This document shows, one piece after another, positions 22,168 through 31,800 of a DNA stretch of 64,000 bases. The stretch lies in assembly GCA_008360975.2 (NCBI GenBank), contig CM039210.1, forward strand, positions 22,219,007 through 22,283,006, given 5' to 3'. The DNA comes from Lichenostomus cassidix. Lineage: Eukaryota; Chordata; Aves; Passeriformes; Meliphagidae. Each line of letters begins with the position of its first letter. The first letter of the stretch is position 1. The notes under the pieces are model-generated. The model was not told the origin of the DNA and searched no databases. It saw nothing but the letters and a program-made list of their open reading frames with translations. A program made the translations under genes and the position numbers.

Positions 22168-23835
22168 CTAATCCTGTTTTTGGTGCACGATGTTCTTCTC
22201 CTGTAAATGTTTTCCTGAGGTCCCTTCAAGAGGATCAGTCATATTATCACTTCCATTCTGTCTGGAGTTCTGTCCACAAGAGACTGGGGCAGTGTTGTAC
22301 CTAGATGAGCCTCCTGAAGTGGATGTTTCTTTTTTCAATTCACGTACCCGGGCTGCTAAGGTGGAGGTGGGCTTCCTATCCCACTTCCTCATGTCTTCCC
22401 CATGCTCTTGAAGGAAAAACCAGAGGTCACGTCGTGGAGTTTGTTTTCTTTCCCTGACTGGAGTACGTCTGCTCCTGATGGCAGAGACTCGGGTTGGGTT
22501 TGGTGTGGCATGGAAAAATCTTTCTGTGAGCTCTTTCCTTAGTTTCTGATGGCTCTCTTCAATCAATCTCCGGACTTGCTCGGCTAGGTTTGTTTCTACC
22601 GATGAGACCTGGGTGCGTAGTGGGGCGGTGACAGTGTCCTCATAAATTCTCAGTTTGTTTGCTAACACGCCCACCTGGTCTTCGCCTTCCCTCCACTGCA
22701 GTGTTGCCAGGTAACGAGAGTATATCTCTGGTCCGAGCCGCGCGAATTTTAGCCACATTTGTGAAGTGCACCGGACATTATCTGGGCTCTTGGGGAATCT
22801 CTCGTTGTCTGAGAAAATGATCTCTAGCACGGCCAATTCCCTCAGGCATCGGATACCTTGTTCTATTGTGTTCCATTTCTTTTGGTGCATCTGGAGGTCT
22901 TCTTTGCACAGGTATCTGTCCCGTACACTCAGTAGCAATCGCCGCCAGAGGCTGAGAGTTTCCTGGGTTTTCCCAATCCCCTGGTCAATGACCACATCCT
23001 GAGACAGGGATCCCAGTTGTCTGGCCTCACTTCCGTCCAGAATAGTGTTGTTAGCTGCAGCGTCCCAGATACGGAGCAGCCAGGTCAAGATGGACTCGTT
23101 TGCCTGCCGGGTGAATTCCCTCCGTAGGTCACGCAGCTCCCCCAGGGATAGAGAGCGAGTGATGATCTCCGGCTCTGTCTCTTCTGCTTGGTGAGATGGT
23201 CCTGCTGCATCCTCATCAGTCGCTGTGCGGACTGACTTGCTCTTGGATTTCTTTTTCTGGACGGGGGCAACCGCTACTGGCTTTGGCTGTTCTGATTCAG
23301 CAATGGTCTGTGTTGAGACATTGACTGCTCCTTTGGTTCTTTTCCTCTTGCCTGCTGACTTGTTTCTTTTCTCCTCCTCTTTGAGAAGACGCTGTACAAC
23401 ACCAGGTATTGTTCTGTTTCTCAGCATAAGGTACACTGTGCTGGTCGCAGAGAAGAAAGAAAACAGAACTAACAGGAAGATTATGCCATCCTTAGCATCC
23501 AGAGAGAACTCAATGTTGTCAAAGATGGCTGTGCCTGGCCTGAAATGCTGGAAGAAACCACTCTCTCCTCCTAGCTCCAGAGGGTGGGTGCGATTGCTGA
23601 GGAGGTCCCAGACGAAGCAGCTCAGGTTAGGCCAGGCAGACAAAGTCGAGTATATATAACGAAAGGTATTTATCGCCTCACAGGTTACCATGCAATAGGC
23701 ATAATAAACCAATACAGCAATTCTCATGCCATTCCCTGGTCGCAACAGGAGCAATGCAACGGGTAGATAGTTTCCCATTTGAGGGAAAATATATAGGGTA
23801 AGATACATTACCCACATAGACAGGCTGAGCATCAT
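22168..23835 (-). CDS. ERV-L1 gag-position protein with membrane segments
   Basis: Open from an ATG at 23835 to TAG 22170-22168 (555 residues; the frame stays open 25 codons further up, but that part runs through the primer site into the LTR). The first third is strikingly hydrophobic: a segment around MWVMYLTLYIF, two more around YLPVALLLL and MRIAVLVYYAY, and one around IIFLLVLFSFF. A Lys/Arg-rich stretch (KKKSKSKS) follows, then a helical part that could be a capsid-like domain (residues about 230-450). No CCHC zinc knuckle is present. Position before pol and length fit Gag, but ordinary Gag proteins are not polytopic. I infer a Gag with an added membrane-anchoring N-terminus. The frame is undamaged, which argues for recent activity. 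Confidence 0.75.
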   Translation of the reverse strand: MMLSLSMWVMYLTLYIFPQMGNYLPVALLLLRPGNGMRIAVLVYYAYCMVTCEAINTFRYIYSTLSAWPNLSCFVWDLLSNRTHPLELGGESGFFQHFRPGTAIFDNIEFSLDAKDGIIFLLVLFSFFSATSTVYLMLRNRTIPGVVQRLLKEEEKRNKSAGKRKRTKGAVNVSTQTIAESEQPKPVAVAPVQKKKSKSKSVRTATDEDAAGPSHQAEETEPEIITRSLSLGELRDLRREFTRQANESILTWLLRIWDAAANNTILDGSEARQLGSLSQDVVIDQGIGKTQETLSLWRRLLLSVRDRYLCKEDLQMHQKKWNTIEQGIRCLRELAVLEIIFSDNERFPKSPDNVRCTSQMWLKFARLGPEIYSRYLATLQWREGEDQVGVLANKLRIYEDTVTAPLRTQVSSVETNLAEQVRRLIEESHQKLRKELTERFFHATPNPTRVSAIRSRRTPVRERKQTPRRDLWFFLQEHGEDMRKWDRKPTSTLAARVRELKKETSTSGGSSRYNTAPVSCGQNSRQNGSDNMTDPLEGTSGKHLQEKNIVHQKQD

Positions 23836-23868
23836 GGTGATATGATTTTCTGAGTTTCCCCAGGTCGA

Positions 23869-23886
23869 GCCCCACGTTGGGCGCCA
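23869..23886 (-). other. ERV-L1 primer-binding site, tRNA-Lys type
   Basis: The minus strand reads TGGCGCCCAACGTGGGGC, identical to the tRNA-Lys(1,2) site known from several retroviruses, five bases inside the 5' LTR. Confidence 0.88.
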
Positions 23887-23891
23887 AAATA

Positions 23892-24415
23892 TGTGTTGGT
23901 TTGAAAACAAACTAGTGGGAGATCACAAGTCAAGATTGAAATTAAAAAAAATAAGTGAAATAATACAAGGAAAAGCACTGACAAAGTCAGATACAACCTA
24001 ACACCCTGTTAGGGTGGTAGTAGCAGTTCAACTGAAGTAGTCCAGTTGAAGCGGTGATCTTGTGAAGGTCTAGTCTCTAGCTGAAGATCCAGTGTAGCTC
24101 TCGTCCTCTGGGAACCCAGTAGACAGGGCTAGCTCAGGCAGTTCCAAGGCTAGGTTATATCCAGGTGGGAACACCTGGCTCCTCTCTCCTCGGCAGAGCA
24201 TCTCACAATGGGATGAGATAAGTCCATGAGTCACACGGTGGGTCCCTGATGGCCCATTGCCTGTCATGCGGGGTGGGTCGTTAGTAGCTGGTAACAGCTC
24301 ACGGATGGCCCATTGTCTGTCATCCGGAGTGGGTCATTAGCAGGTGATGGCAGCTAACGGCCCACAGCTGGTGGTAATAGAATACTTAACTACATCTATA
24401 TTGCAACCTAGGACA
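23892..24415 (-). repeat. ERV-L1 5' LTR
   Basis: 524 bases. The element strand starts TGTCCTAGGTTGCAATATAG and ends CAAACCAACACA. It differs from the 3' LTR by scattered substitutions and small indels. Confidence 0.92.
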
Positions 24416-24420
24416 CTCAA

Positions 24421-25901
24421 TAAGAACAAGAATGTGCATGCTGTATTCTGTTCATTGCTTTTGCAAGAAGAGCTTGTCACATTGAAGTCACTCTGGCTTA
24501 AGTAAGATTTAGGTGATAAAATACAAAACAAGTTTCATTCTTCCAGTAGAATCTATGAGAAATGGGTGCCTTCTGAATTGAAGTCAGGCAGCAGTCTGAA
24601 AAAGTGAAATATTCATGTCACAACTTTTACTAATTTATATTTCAGATTAAGTAATTTCTAAGACATGCTGGCTAGCAAAGAATATATGAAAATAGCATGA
24701 AAGCAGACATGGTTGTTTAATTGCCATAAAGAATTGTTACAAATTTTATATTAGAAGTTCGTAGCAAATTTTCTGCTTAAGAGATGCAGGTATATTTTCA
24801 GTGTAGTCATTTATATTGCATCCTACCAGGTTTACTATGTTTCATTAAAGAGCAGTAGCTGTGTTAATTGTTAGTCTGAGAAGCAGCTCAAATTAGGAGA
24901 GGATTCCTCTTGTCACTTAAATTAACTGACCAGAAGTAAGAACAGAATATAGCAGTTGATATTAACAAATTCACAAGCAGGCACTTTTAGAAATATAATA
25001 TTGAACATTTATTAGGAGAACAAAGACTTACAGCCAGGCGGGAGTGGCTGGTTTGCCTTATTCTCAGTCCCGCACCCTATTCATTTTAATGTGCACTTAA
25101 GTACTTTCTGTAACTGTTACATATTCATTAAGTCCAAAAAAAACCTATTTACACTTCAATCATTCCTCCTTCTTTACTCTATGCTCCCATCTTGGCCTTT
25201 TGGTTTGTCTCAGGGCTGAAGGCTGAAGTCTTCTATAGCCCTAATTCAAGTTGTGGCTGACAACTTCTCAGGGAGGTGTGACTGTAGATCACAGATTTCC
25301 TGGGATGCATGAGATCTGTTTCTTTTTATTCCTTCAGGGCGTCTTGATCTCTGGCTTTGTGGCTTATCAGTTTAAAAGACATCTATTACCATGTATTTCT
25401 TACCACATTTCTAGCATACTACAACTATTACATAGTTATAATTCACTCTAACTTTGTTTCTACTTAACTATATTTTATCCTAGTGCTACTTTACACAGTA
25501 CCTTATCACTTGTAAATGTTAAATTCATATATGCAAAAGCCAACATTCACTATTCACTAATTTATCTCACAGTTAATGACTAAAATTTCCAAATTATGCT
25601 ATAGATTAAGATCTAATCATCAAGACAGAATGGAAAGGGTTGTGTAAGTCTCCAGGGAAATGATAATATCCAATTTTGTTATTAGAGCCATTTTTACAGG
25701 AGACATGGAAGGATTTAGTACACAAATAGCAGAAATAGGGTTCTTTAGCTACTTCTCAGTACTGTAAGCAACAGTTAAAAATATATATATAGGGTTTAAG
25801 TGTTTCTTCATGTTCAGGGCTGGAAGCATGGAGTGTCTGGTATTGAGAGGAAAAGAGGGTTAGTCTTATTCATATGTAAACCCAATACTAATCTGTGCCA
25901 C
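24421..25901. other. Between ERV-L1 and the nested cluster
   Basis: AT-rich sequence holding the solo LTR at about 24869-25571. The remainder is unassigned; small open frames are not supported. Confidence 0.5.
24869..25571 (-). repeat. Solo LTR
   Basis: TG...CA ends with the 6-bp duplication GTTAAT (24863-24868 and 25572-25577). The element strand begins TGTGAGATAAATTAGTG and has AATAAATG about 140 bases before its end, similar in plan to 7225-7911. The two are diverged members of one family or sister families. Confidence 0.6.
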
Positions 25902-26283
25902 TGTCTCGGTTTAGAGACAAGTTCTGGGAGAAAATGCTCTGGAATGAATGTTTCCTCTAAAGAAAAGGGTTTTAGCAATCCCTTCCCGCCGATACGTAAT
26001 AAATTTTAGTGGATGAAAGTGAAAAACTGTTTATTTGACAAACAAGGTGCCCACATGGCATGGGAGAATGAATAAGTGTTAGATATTGAACTGTCAGAAC
26101 TTTACCCACCCCACCCGCCCCGCCCCCCCCTCCCAGCAGAAGAAACAAACCCAAAATGCCAGGGGAAGAGAAACAAACTCCACCAGCCATGTGCTAGGGT
26201 AAAACAAAATGGCGGACAGCTTTATCTCGGGGAAGGAAGAAAAAAATCCACGCAGCAGCTCAGCGGAGAAGAAAAGAGATGGG

Positions 26284-26843
26284 CGTGATAAATTACAATC
26301 AGTTTAGTTCACGAACTATTTAAAAAGGGTGATAGGCCTTAGGTTGCCTTTCCATTTATTTTTCTTTTTGCTGTTATGAAAACGATTCTTGCTTTAAACC
26401 AATGAACTCGGGCAAGCTGATGGCAACCCCCACAGGATGTTTGCAAGCGGCATTTGCCCAACCCCCACGGGTCAGATACAAAAGGAATTTGACTCAGGGG
26501 CCATAAAGTCTCCCCCCTACCAAGAGTCCTGTGCGACCCCCACGGTGAGACCATCCCAGGAGGCCCAGTAACAACCACTCAACGCAGAGCACGACAGCCT
26601 AGACGACTCAGCAGCCAATCAAGGATTCATGAAGGGACGCCAATCAAGGCATACGGAGGGAGTGAGTTACAAAGGATTATAAAAAGTTCACTCTCTGCAA
26701 ACTGGGGCGCAGTGCATAGAGGTATGCTTGAACCTCTGCCCGTCCAGCGCTGTCTTGACTGATATCCGCTTGCTTTTTTTAATTAATAAATTCTTTAATT
26801 GGATATACGTCTCTGATTGGATAATGAGGCTCTATTTATAACA
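26284..26843 (+). repeat. ERV-G1 5' LTR
   Basis: 560 bases. Two CCAAT-like GCCAATCAAGG boxes (about 26612 and 26639), TATAAAAAG at 26678-26686 and AATAAA at 26785-26790 mark promoter and poly(A) signal. The first base is C where the 3' LTR has T. Confidence 0.92.
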
Positions 26844-26846
26844 ATT

Positions 26847-26864
26847 TGGTGCCATGACTCGGAT
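26847..26864 (+). other. ERV-G1 primer-binding site, tRNA-His type
   Basis: TGGTGCCATGACTCGGAT starts three bases after the LTR. It matches the tRNA-His site (as in the HERV-H class) with one difference that I can see. Confidence 0.8.
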
Positions 26865-27244
26865 AGGGAAATTCCCCTGGAGTTCCCCAAAGGGAGGCGC
26901 CCCGTCGTGATTTGACGGCCTGGAGGGGACACTCCACTGGCGCACCCCTACCCGACGAACCTAAATTTCGGATATCAGCCAAGGGTTCAAGGCCCCTGAA
27001 ATTCAGTGCACAGAAGCCACAAGACGCCGGACAGCGAAGTGTGAGTATCGGTTGAGATACAGAGACACACACGGCGTGGGTGGTCGGGGTGGTTTTCCCG
27101 GAGTGCAGCGTGTGAGACGTCCATCTACGGACGAAGTGATTGGGACTCCCCAGTAGCGCAGTTCCTGTTCCCCGCGAGGGGTCAGGTCGCGACCGGGAAA
27201 AAGCGAGTGTTGTGTTGTGGGTGAGTGTGAGGGCACTCCGGAAG
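26865..27244 (+). other. ERV-G1 leader
   Basis: About 380 bases between primer site and gag ATG. It should contain the packaging signal and splice donor, but I cannot point to either with certainty. Confidence 0.5.
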
Positions 27245-28886
27245 ATGGGACAGGGGAAGAGCAGGCCTCCTGACTCCATGAAAAGGAATGGGAGACTCCC
27301 AGGGATTCTCCCTGGCAGTCCATTGGGCATACAGCTGAAATACTGGGCTGATGACCCCCGGACCCAGGGGAAGAGTAAAAATAAAATGATTAACTATTGA
27401 GTGGCAATTTGGGGAGGAAAACAGATTAGGGCAGACTCTCTATATTGGCCAGCCTTTGGATCCGACGAGGAATCCCTATGTCAAGCTCTAAATCTCTGGG
27501 TTAACAGCAAAAGACCATTTAACCAAGAAGAGAGCGACTATGCAGCTCTTTGGCTCCCTTACGGGAGGGGGGCGGGAGTGTTTGTGCTCCAAGGAAAAGA
27601 CAGACGAAAGAAGTCTGTTGACACACCCCCACCATACGCACCACCATCTCCTGCAGCTCCACCACAGCGGGAGGGGGGAGGTGCGGCTTTGTTACACCAG
27701 GAAGAGGGGGGTGTAGCTCCGTTAGCCCAAGGAGGGGGAGGTAGCGTGGCTCTGGGGGGAGGTGCGGCTTTGTTACACCAGGAAGAGGGGGGTGTAGCTC
27801 CATTAGCCCAAGGAGGGGGAGGTACCGTGGCTCTGGGGGGAGGTGCTGAGCCATCGTCTCCTGGGAAACGGGAAAGTCCCTTATCTGAGACTAACATTCC
27901 ACAAGGTCCGATTACCCGGAGCAGAGCTCGTAATTTATATCCCCTGAGGGAAGTGGCTATGGGGATGGTAAACCAAGAGGGGGGGTGGCCAAGTACCTGG
28001 CATAGGGTATGTGGAAGTTCCCCTGAATTCCATGAATGTCCGGGAATTTAAAAAGGAAATGGGACATCTTTTAGAAGATCCACTTGGGGTAGCAGAGCAA
28101 GTGGATCAATTCCTGGGTCATAGTCTCTATACATGGGATGAGTTACAATCAATTTTGGGGATACTTTTCACCATAGAAGAGAGACGCATGATCCGTACGG
28201 CAGGCATGCGTATTTGGGAAAACCAACACCCACAAGGTCCCATGGGTGATATAAAATGGCCATTGCAAAGGCCCAATTGGGACAATCAAAACCCACAAGA
28301 TAGGGTTAACATGCACGACTTGAGAGCTATTATAATTCAAGGAATAAAGGAGGCTGTGCCTAGAGGGCAAAATATGCACAAAGCCTTTAATGAGAATCAA
28401 AAGAAGGATGAGGATCCAACCACCTGGTTGGAAAGGCTAAGGAAAAACTTGCAATTATACTCTGGAATAGATTCTGATAATCCGGCAGGCCAAACCCTGT
28501 TAAAAGTGCAGTTTGTGTCAAAGGGATGGCCTGACATTCGGAGAAAATTGGAGAAGTTAGAAAATTGGCAAGAGAGAGGGTTAGATGAATTGTTAAGGGA
28601 GGCACAGAAAGTGTATGTGAGAAGGGAAGAGGAAAGTTATAAAAGGCAAGCCAGAGTGATGGCCGTGGTGGTGCGGAGTGAACAAGGAAATGCAAGAAGG
28701 CAAGAAAAGGAAAGTCAGCTCCTTCGGTCTGAGAGCTTGCGGGCTGAGAGAGAGTTCCACCCCCCCCAGAGAAGGGAAGGAAGAGATATGAGTAAAGTTG
28801 TGTGTTTTTACTGTCAGAAACCAGGGCATGTGAAAAGAAATTGCAGGCAGAGGATCGCCGATGAGAAAATGTTTGCCGAGGAATAG
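27245..28886 (+). pseudogene. gag: ERV-G1 gag, one stop and one frameshift
   Basis: The ATG at 27245 starts MGQGKS, a myristoylation-type matrix start. The frame hits TGA at 27398-27400, continues open in the same frame to 28051, and the capsid then lies in another frame (to 28886), so a shift occurred near 27985-28010. The matrix/p12-like part has a PPPY late-budding motif (about 27623-27640) and an 81-bp tandem duplication (27681-27842). The capsid part contains VPLNSMNVREFKKEM, and the nucleocapsid one CX2CX4HX4C knuckle (CFYCQKPGHVKRNC). It ends in UAG, read in the same frame as pol. Gag as it stands cannot be made whole. Confidence 0.85.
28884..28886 (+). promoter_or_regulatory. Gag-Pol UAG readthrough stop
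   Basis: UAG separates gag and pol, which are in the same frame, and is followed by GGCTGTCAGGGGCTG, rich in G and close in plan to the murine leukaemia virus readthrough context. Readthrough rather than frameshifting is therefore the likely route to Pol. Confidence 0.7.
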
Positions 28887-31800
28887 GGCTGTCAGGGGCT
28901 GTATTTGCTGGGGTCACATAAGACCGCCGAGCCCTTGATAAAAATTCGAATAGGACCCCAGCAACAAGAATTTGAGTTCCTTGTAGACTCAGGAGCTGAA
29001 AGATCAACAATTCAATCCTTGCCATTAGGGTGTAAAATTTCCAGAGATACAGTACAAGTGATTGGGGCCAAAGGAGAACCTTTTGGAGCATCTGTGATTA
29101 AGGATGTACTATTTGAAACACCATCTAAATTAGGGGTGGGGTCACTACTACTATTACCAGAAGCAGAATTTAACTTGTTGGGACGAGATTTAATGGTTGA
29201 ATTAGGCATTGGGTTACAAATAAAAGAGAGCGAATTGCAAGTTAAATTATATACCTTGTCTACTCGAGACGAACAACAAATTGACCCACAAGTATGGTAT
29301 ACACCAGATACTGTGGGTAAACTTAATATTGAACCAATCACAGTTACTCTCAAAAACCCAGAGATACCGATTGAAATACAGCAATATCCAATATCTAACG
29401 AAGGCAAGAAGGGTCTGCAATCAGAAATAAAACGATTATTAGAACAAGGTATCCTTGAACCATGCATGTCTCCCTATAATACTCCAATTCTGCCAGTTAA
29501 GAAACCAGACGGCAGCTACCGATTAGTCCATGATCTAAGGGAGATAAATAAAAAGACCATTGAGCGATTCCCAGTAGTAGCCAATCCATACACTATCTTA
29601 AGCCAGCTGGGACCACATGATATATGGTACAGCGTCATAGATTTAAAGGATGCCTTTTGGACTTGTCCACTCGATGTAAACTGCAGGGATTACTTTGCAT
29701 TTGAATGGGACGATCCAGAAACACATATTAAACAGCAACTCCGATGGACTGTACTGCCTCAAGGATTCACAGAGTCCCCTAATTTATTTGGCCAAGCACT
29801 AAATCAAATTTTACAAAATTACCAACCAGGACCTGCTGTAAAATTAATTCAATATGTAGATGACCTTCTCATAGCCGGACAGCTTGAAGAAGGTGTTCGA
29901 CGAGAAAGTATTAAACTATTAAACTTTCTAGGTTCTCAAGGACTGAAAGTGTCCAAATCCAAATTACAATTCACAGAACAAGAAGTAAAGTACCTGGGAC
30001 ACCGGTTAGTAAATGGGACCAAGAAATTAGATCCTAGTCGAGTCCAGGGCATATTAGATATGCCCCCTCCGAGAACCAAAAAGGAAGTCAGGCAACTACT
30101 AGGACTGTTTGGATATTGCAGGCAGTGGATTTTGAGCTACAGCCAAAGAGTAAAATTTCTATACGAAAAGCTAACTCATGAGGGCTTGCTAAAATGGACA
30201 GAGCAAGATGATGAAGCTTTTCAAGTTTTAAAACAAGAATTAATTAATGCTCCTGTGCTAAACCTCCCAGATTTAACAAGGCCTTTCTGTCTGTTTGTGA
30301 ATGTAGATGAGGGCACGGCGTATGGGGTGCTAACTCAGGATTGGGCTGGGAGCAAAAAGCCTGTGGCTTATCGGTCTAAACTATTGGAACCAGTGAGTAA
30401 AGGGTGGCCCACTTGCTTACAGGCGGTAGCTGCAGCCACTCTGATGGTGGGGGAGACAATAAAAATCACCTTTGGAAGTGAGATCTGGGTATTTTCACCA
30501 CATGACATAAGGGGGATTCTAGCCCAAAAAGCGGACAAATGGATTACTGATGCCAGGTTACTAAAGTATGAAGGAATGTTGGTGGCATCACCTAAACTGA
30601 CTTTAGAAACCACATCCCTCCAAAATCCGGCACAATTTCTATATGGAACCCCCTCCACAGAACCACTGACACATAATTGCCTTCGAACTATAGAAGAACA
30701 AGCAAAAATCAGGCCTGACCTCGAAGAGGAAGCACTTGGGGAGGGCAGAGAACTCTATATAGATGGGTCTGCCAGGGTGGTAGAAGGAAAGAGAAAATCA
30801 GGCTATGCAGTGATTGGTGAAAACTTTGAAGTACTTCAGTCAGGACCCTTAAGTCCTGCTTGGTCAGCGCAGGCTTGTGAGTTATATGCCTTGCTGCTGG
30901 CATTAAAAATCCTGGGCTCCAGTAAGGGGACAATTTATACGGATTCCAAATATGCTTTTGGGGTAATACACACATTTGGAAAAATATGGGAAGAAAGAGG
31001 CCTGATTACATCTCGGGGAAAAGAACTAATCCATGAACAGCTAATTAAAGAGATCCTAAAAACAGCCAGGAAACCAGAGCGATTGGCTGTGGTACATATA
31101 AAAGGACACCAAAAGGGGATTAGTAAAACTATCCGGGGTAATAACGTAGCAGACCAGGAAGCCAAACGTGCAGCTTTACTATATATAAGAATTGTGAGTA
31201 AGCCTGGTGATCCCTGGAGACATCCCCGGTTAAGTTGTGAGAGCTGCAGACAAGATCCCGAAAGTGAACCCTGTTATTCCTGTCTAAAGGAATTAGACCC
31301 AATGGATGCATTTGTGTGTAGCTGCTACAATCCTTACAGAAACTACTGCTATGCTTGTAATACAGATACCGAAGATCATGAGAAACTTGCCTACAACCCT
31401 TACTGTAGAGACATAGAATATGTCGTGCCAAAGTTACTAACATTTACTACAAAAGAAAAAGAGAAACTAACACAAACGGGAGCAGTTGAAAATCCAGAAG
31501 GGAAATGGATGCTGGCTGATGGGAGGGAGATCTTACCCAAGAGCATGGCACTTCGGGTATTAAAGAAATTACATGAGAAAACACATTGGGGAACACAAGC
31601 CTTGGTGGACCACTTTGCCAATAAATATATGTGTCTAGGGGTGTACAACCTAGCTAAACAGATAACTATGGGGTGTATAACCTGTCAAAGAGTAAACAAA
31701 CAGCATTTGAGAAAAGCAGTCCCAGGGGGAAGGGAGTTGGCTCATCGCCCATTTTCACATGTGCAAGTAGATTTTACTGATTTACCCCAAGTGGGACGAT

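Larger units (their letters stand above)
18438..24415 (-). mobile_element. ERV-L1, complete ERVL-type element
   Basis: A 5,978-bp minus-strand element with two LTRs (23892-24415 and 18438-18948) and the 5-bp duplication CTCAA (18433-18437 and 24416-24420). It carries a tRNA-Lys-type primer site, one gag-position frame and one pol frame, both open, and no env. Pol type and the 5-bp duplication fit class III (ERVL) elements. It is the most intact gag-pol unit in the window. A solo LTR of the same family is at 60166-60632. Confidence 0.92.

Noticed and set aside
26847..26864. Possible tRNA-like sequence
   Set aside because: It is only the 18-base primer-binding site, complementary to a tRNA 3' end, with no cloverleaf around it. 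The same holds for the other primer sites.
26836..27330. 164-codon minus-strand open frame
   Set aside because: Antisense to the ERV-G1 primer site, leader and gag start; no coding signal.
27398..27400. TGA in ERV-G1 gag as a programmed recoding site
   Set aside because: It lies inside the matrix region with no known precedent and no visible signal, and the same gag also has a frameshift; simple decay is more likely.
28387..29091. 234-codon minus-strand open frame
   Set aside because: Antisense to ERV-G1 gag and the start of pol; no recognisable motifs.
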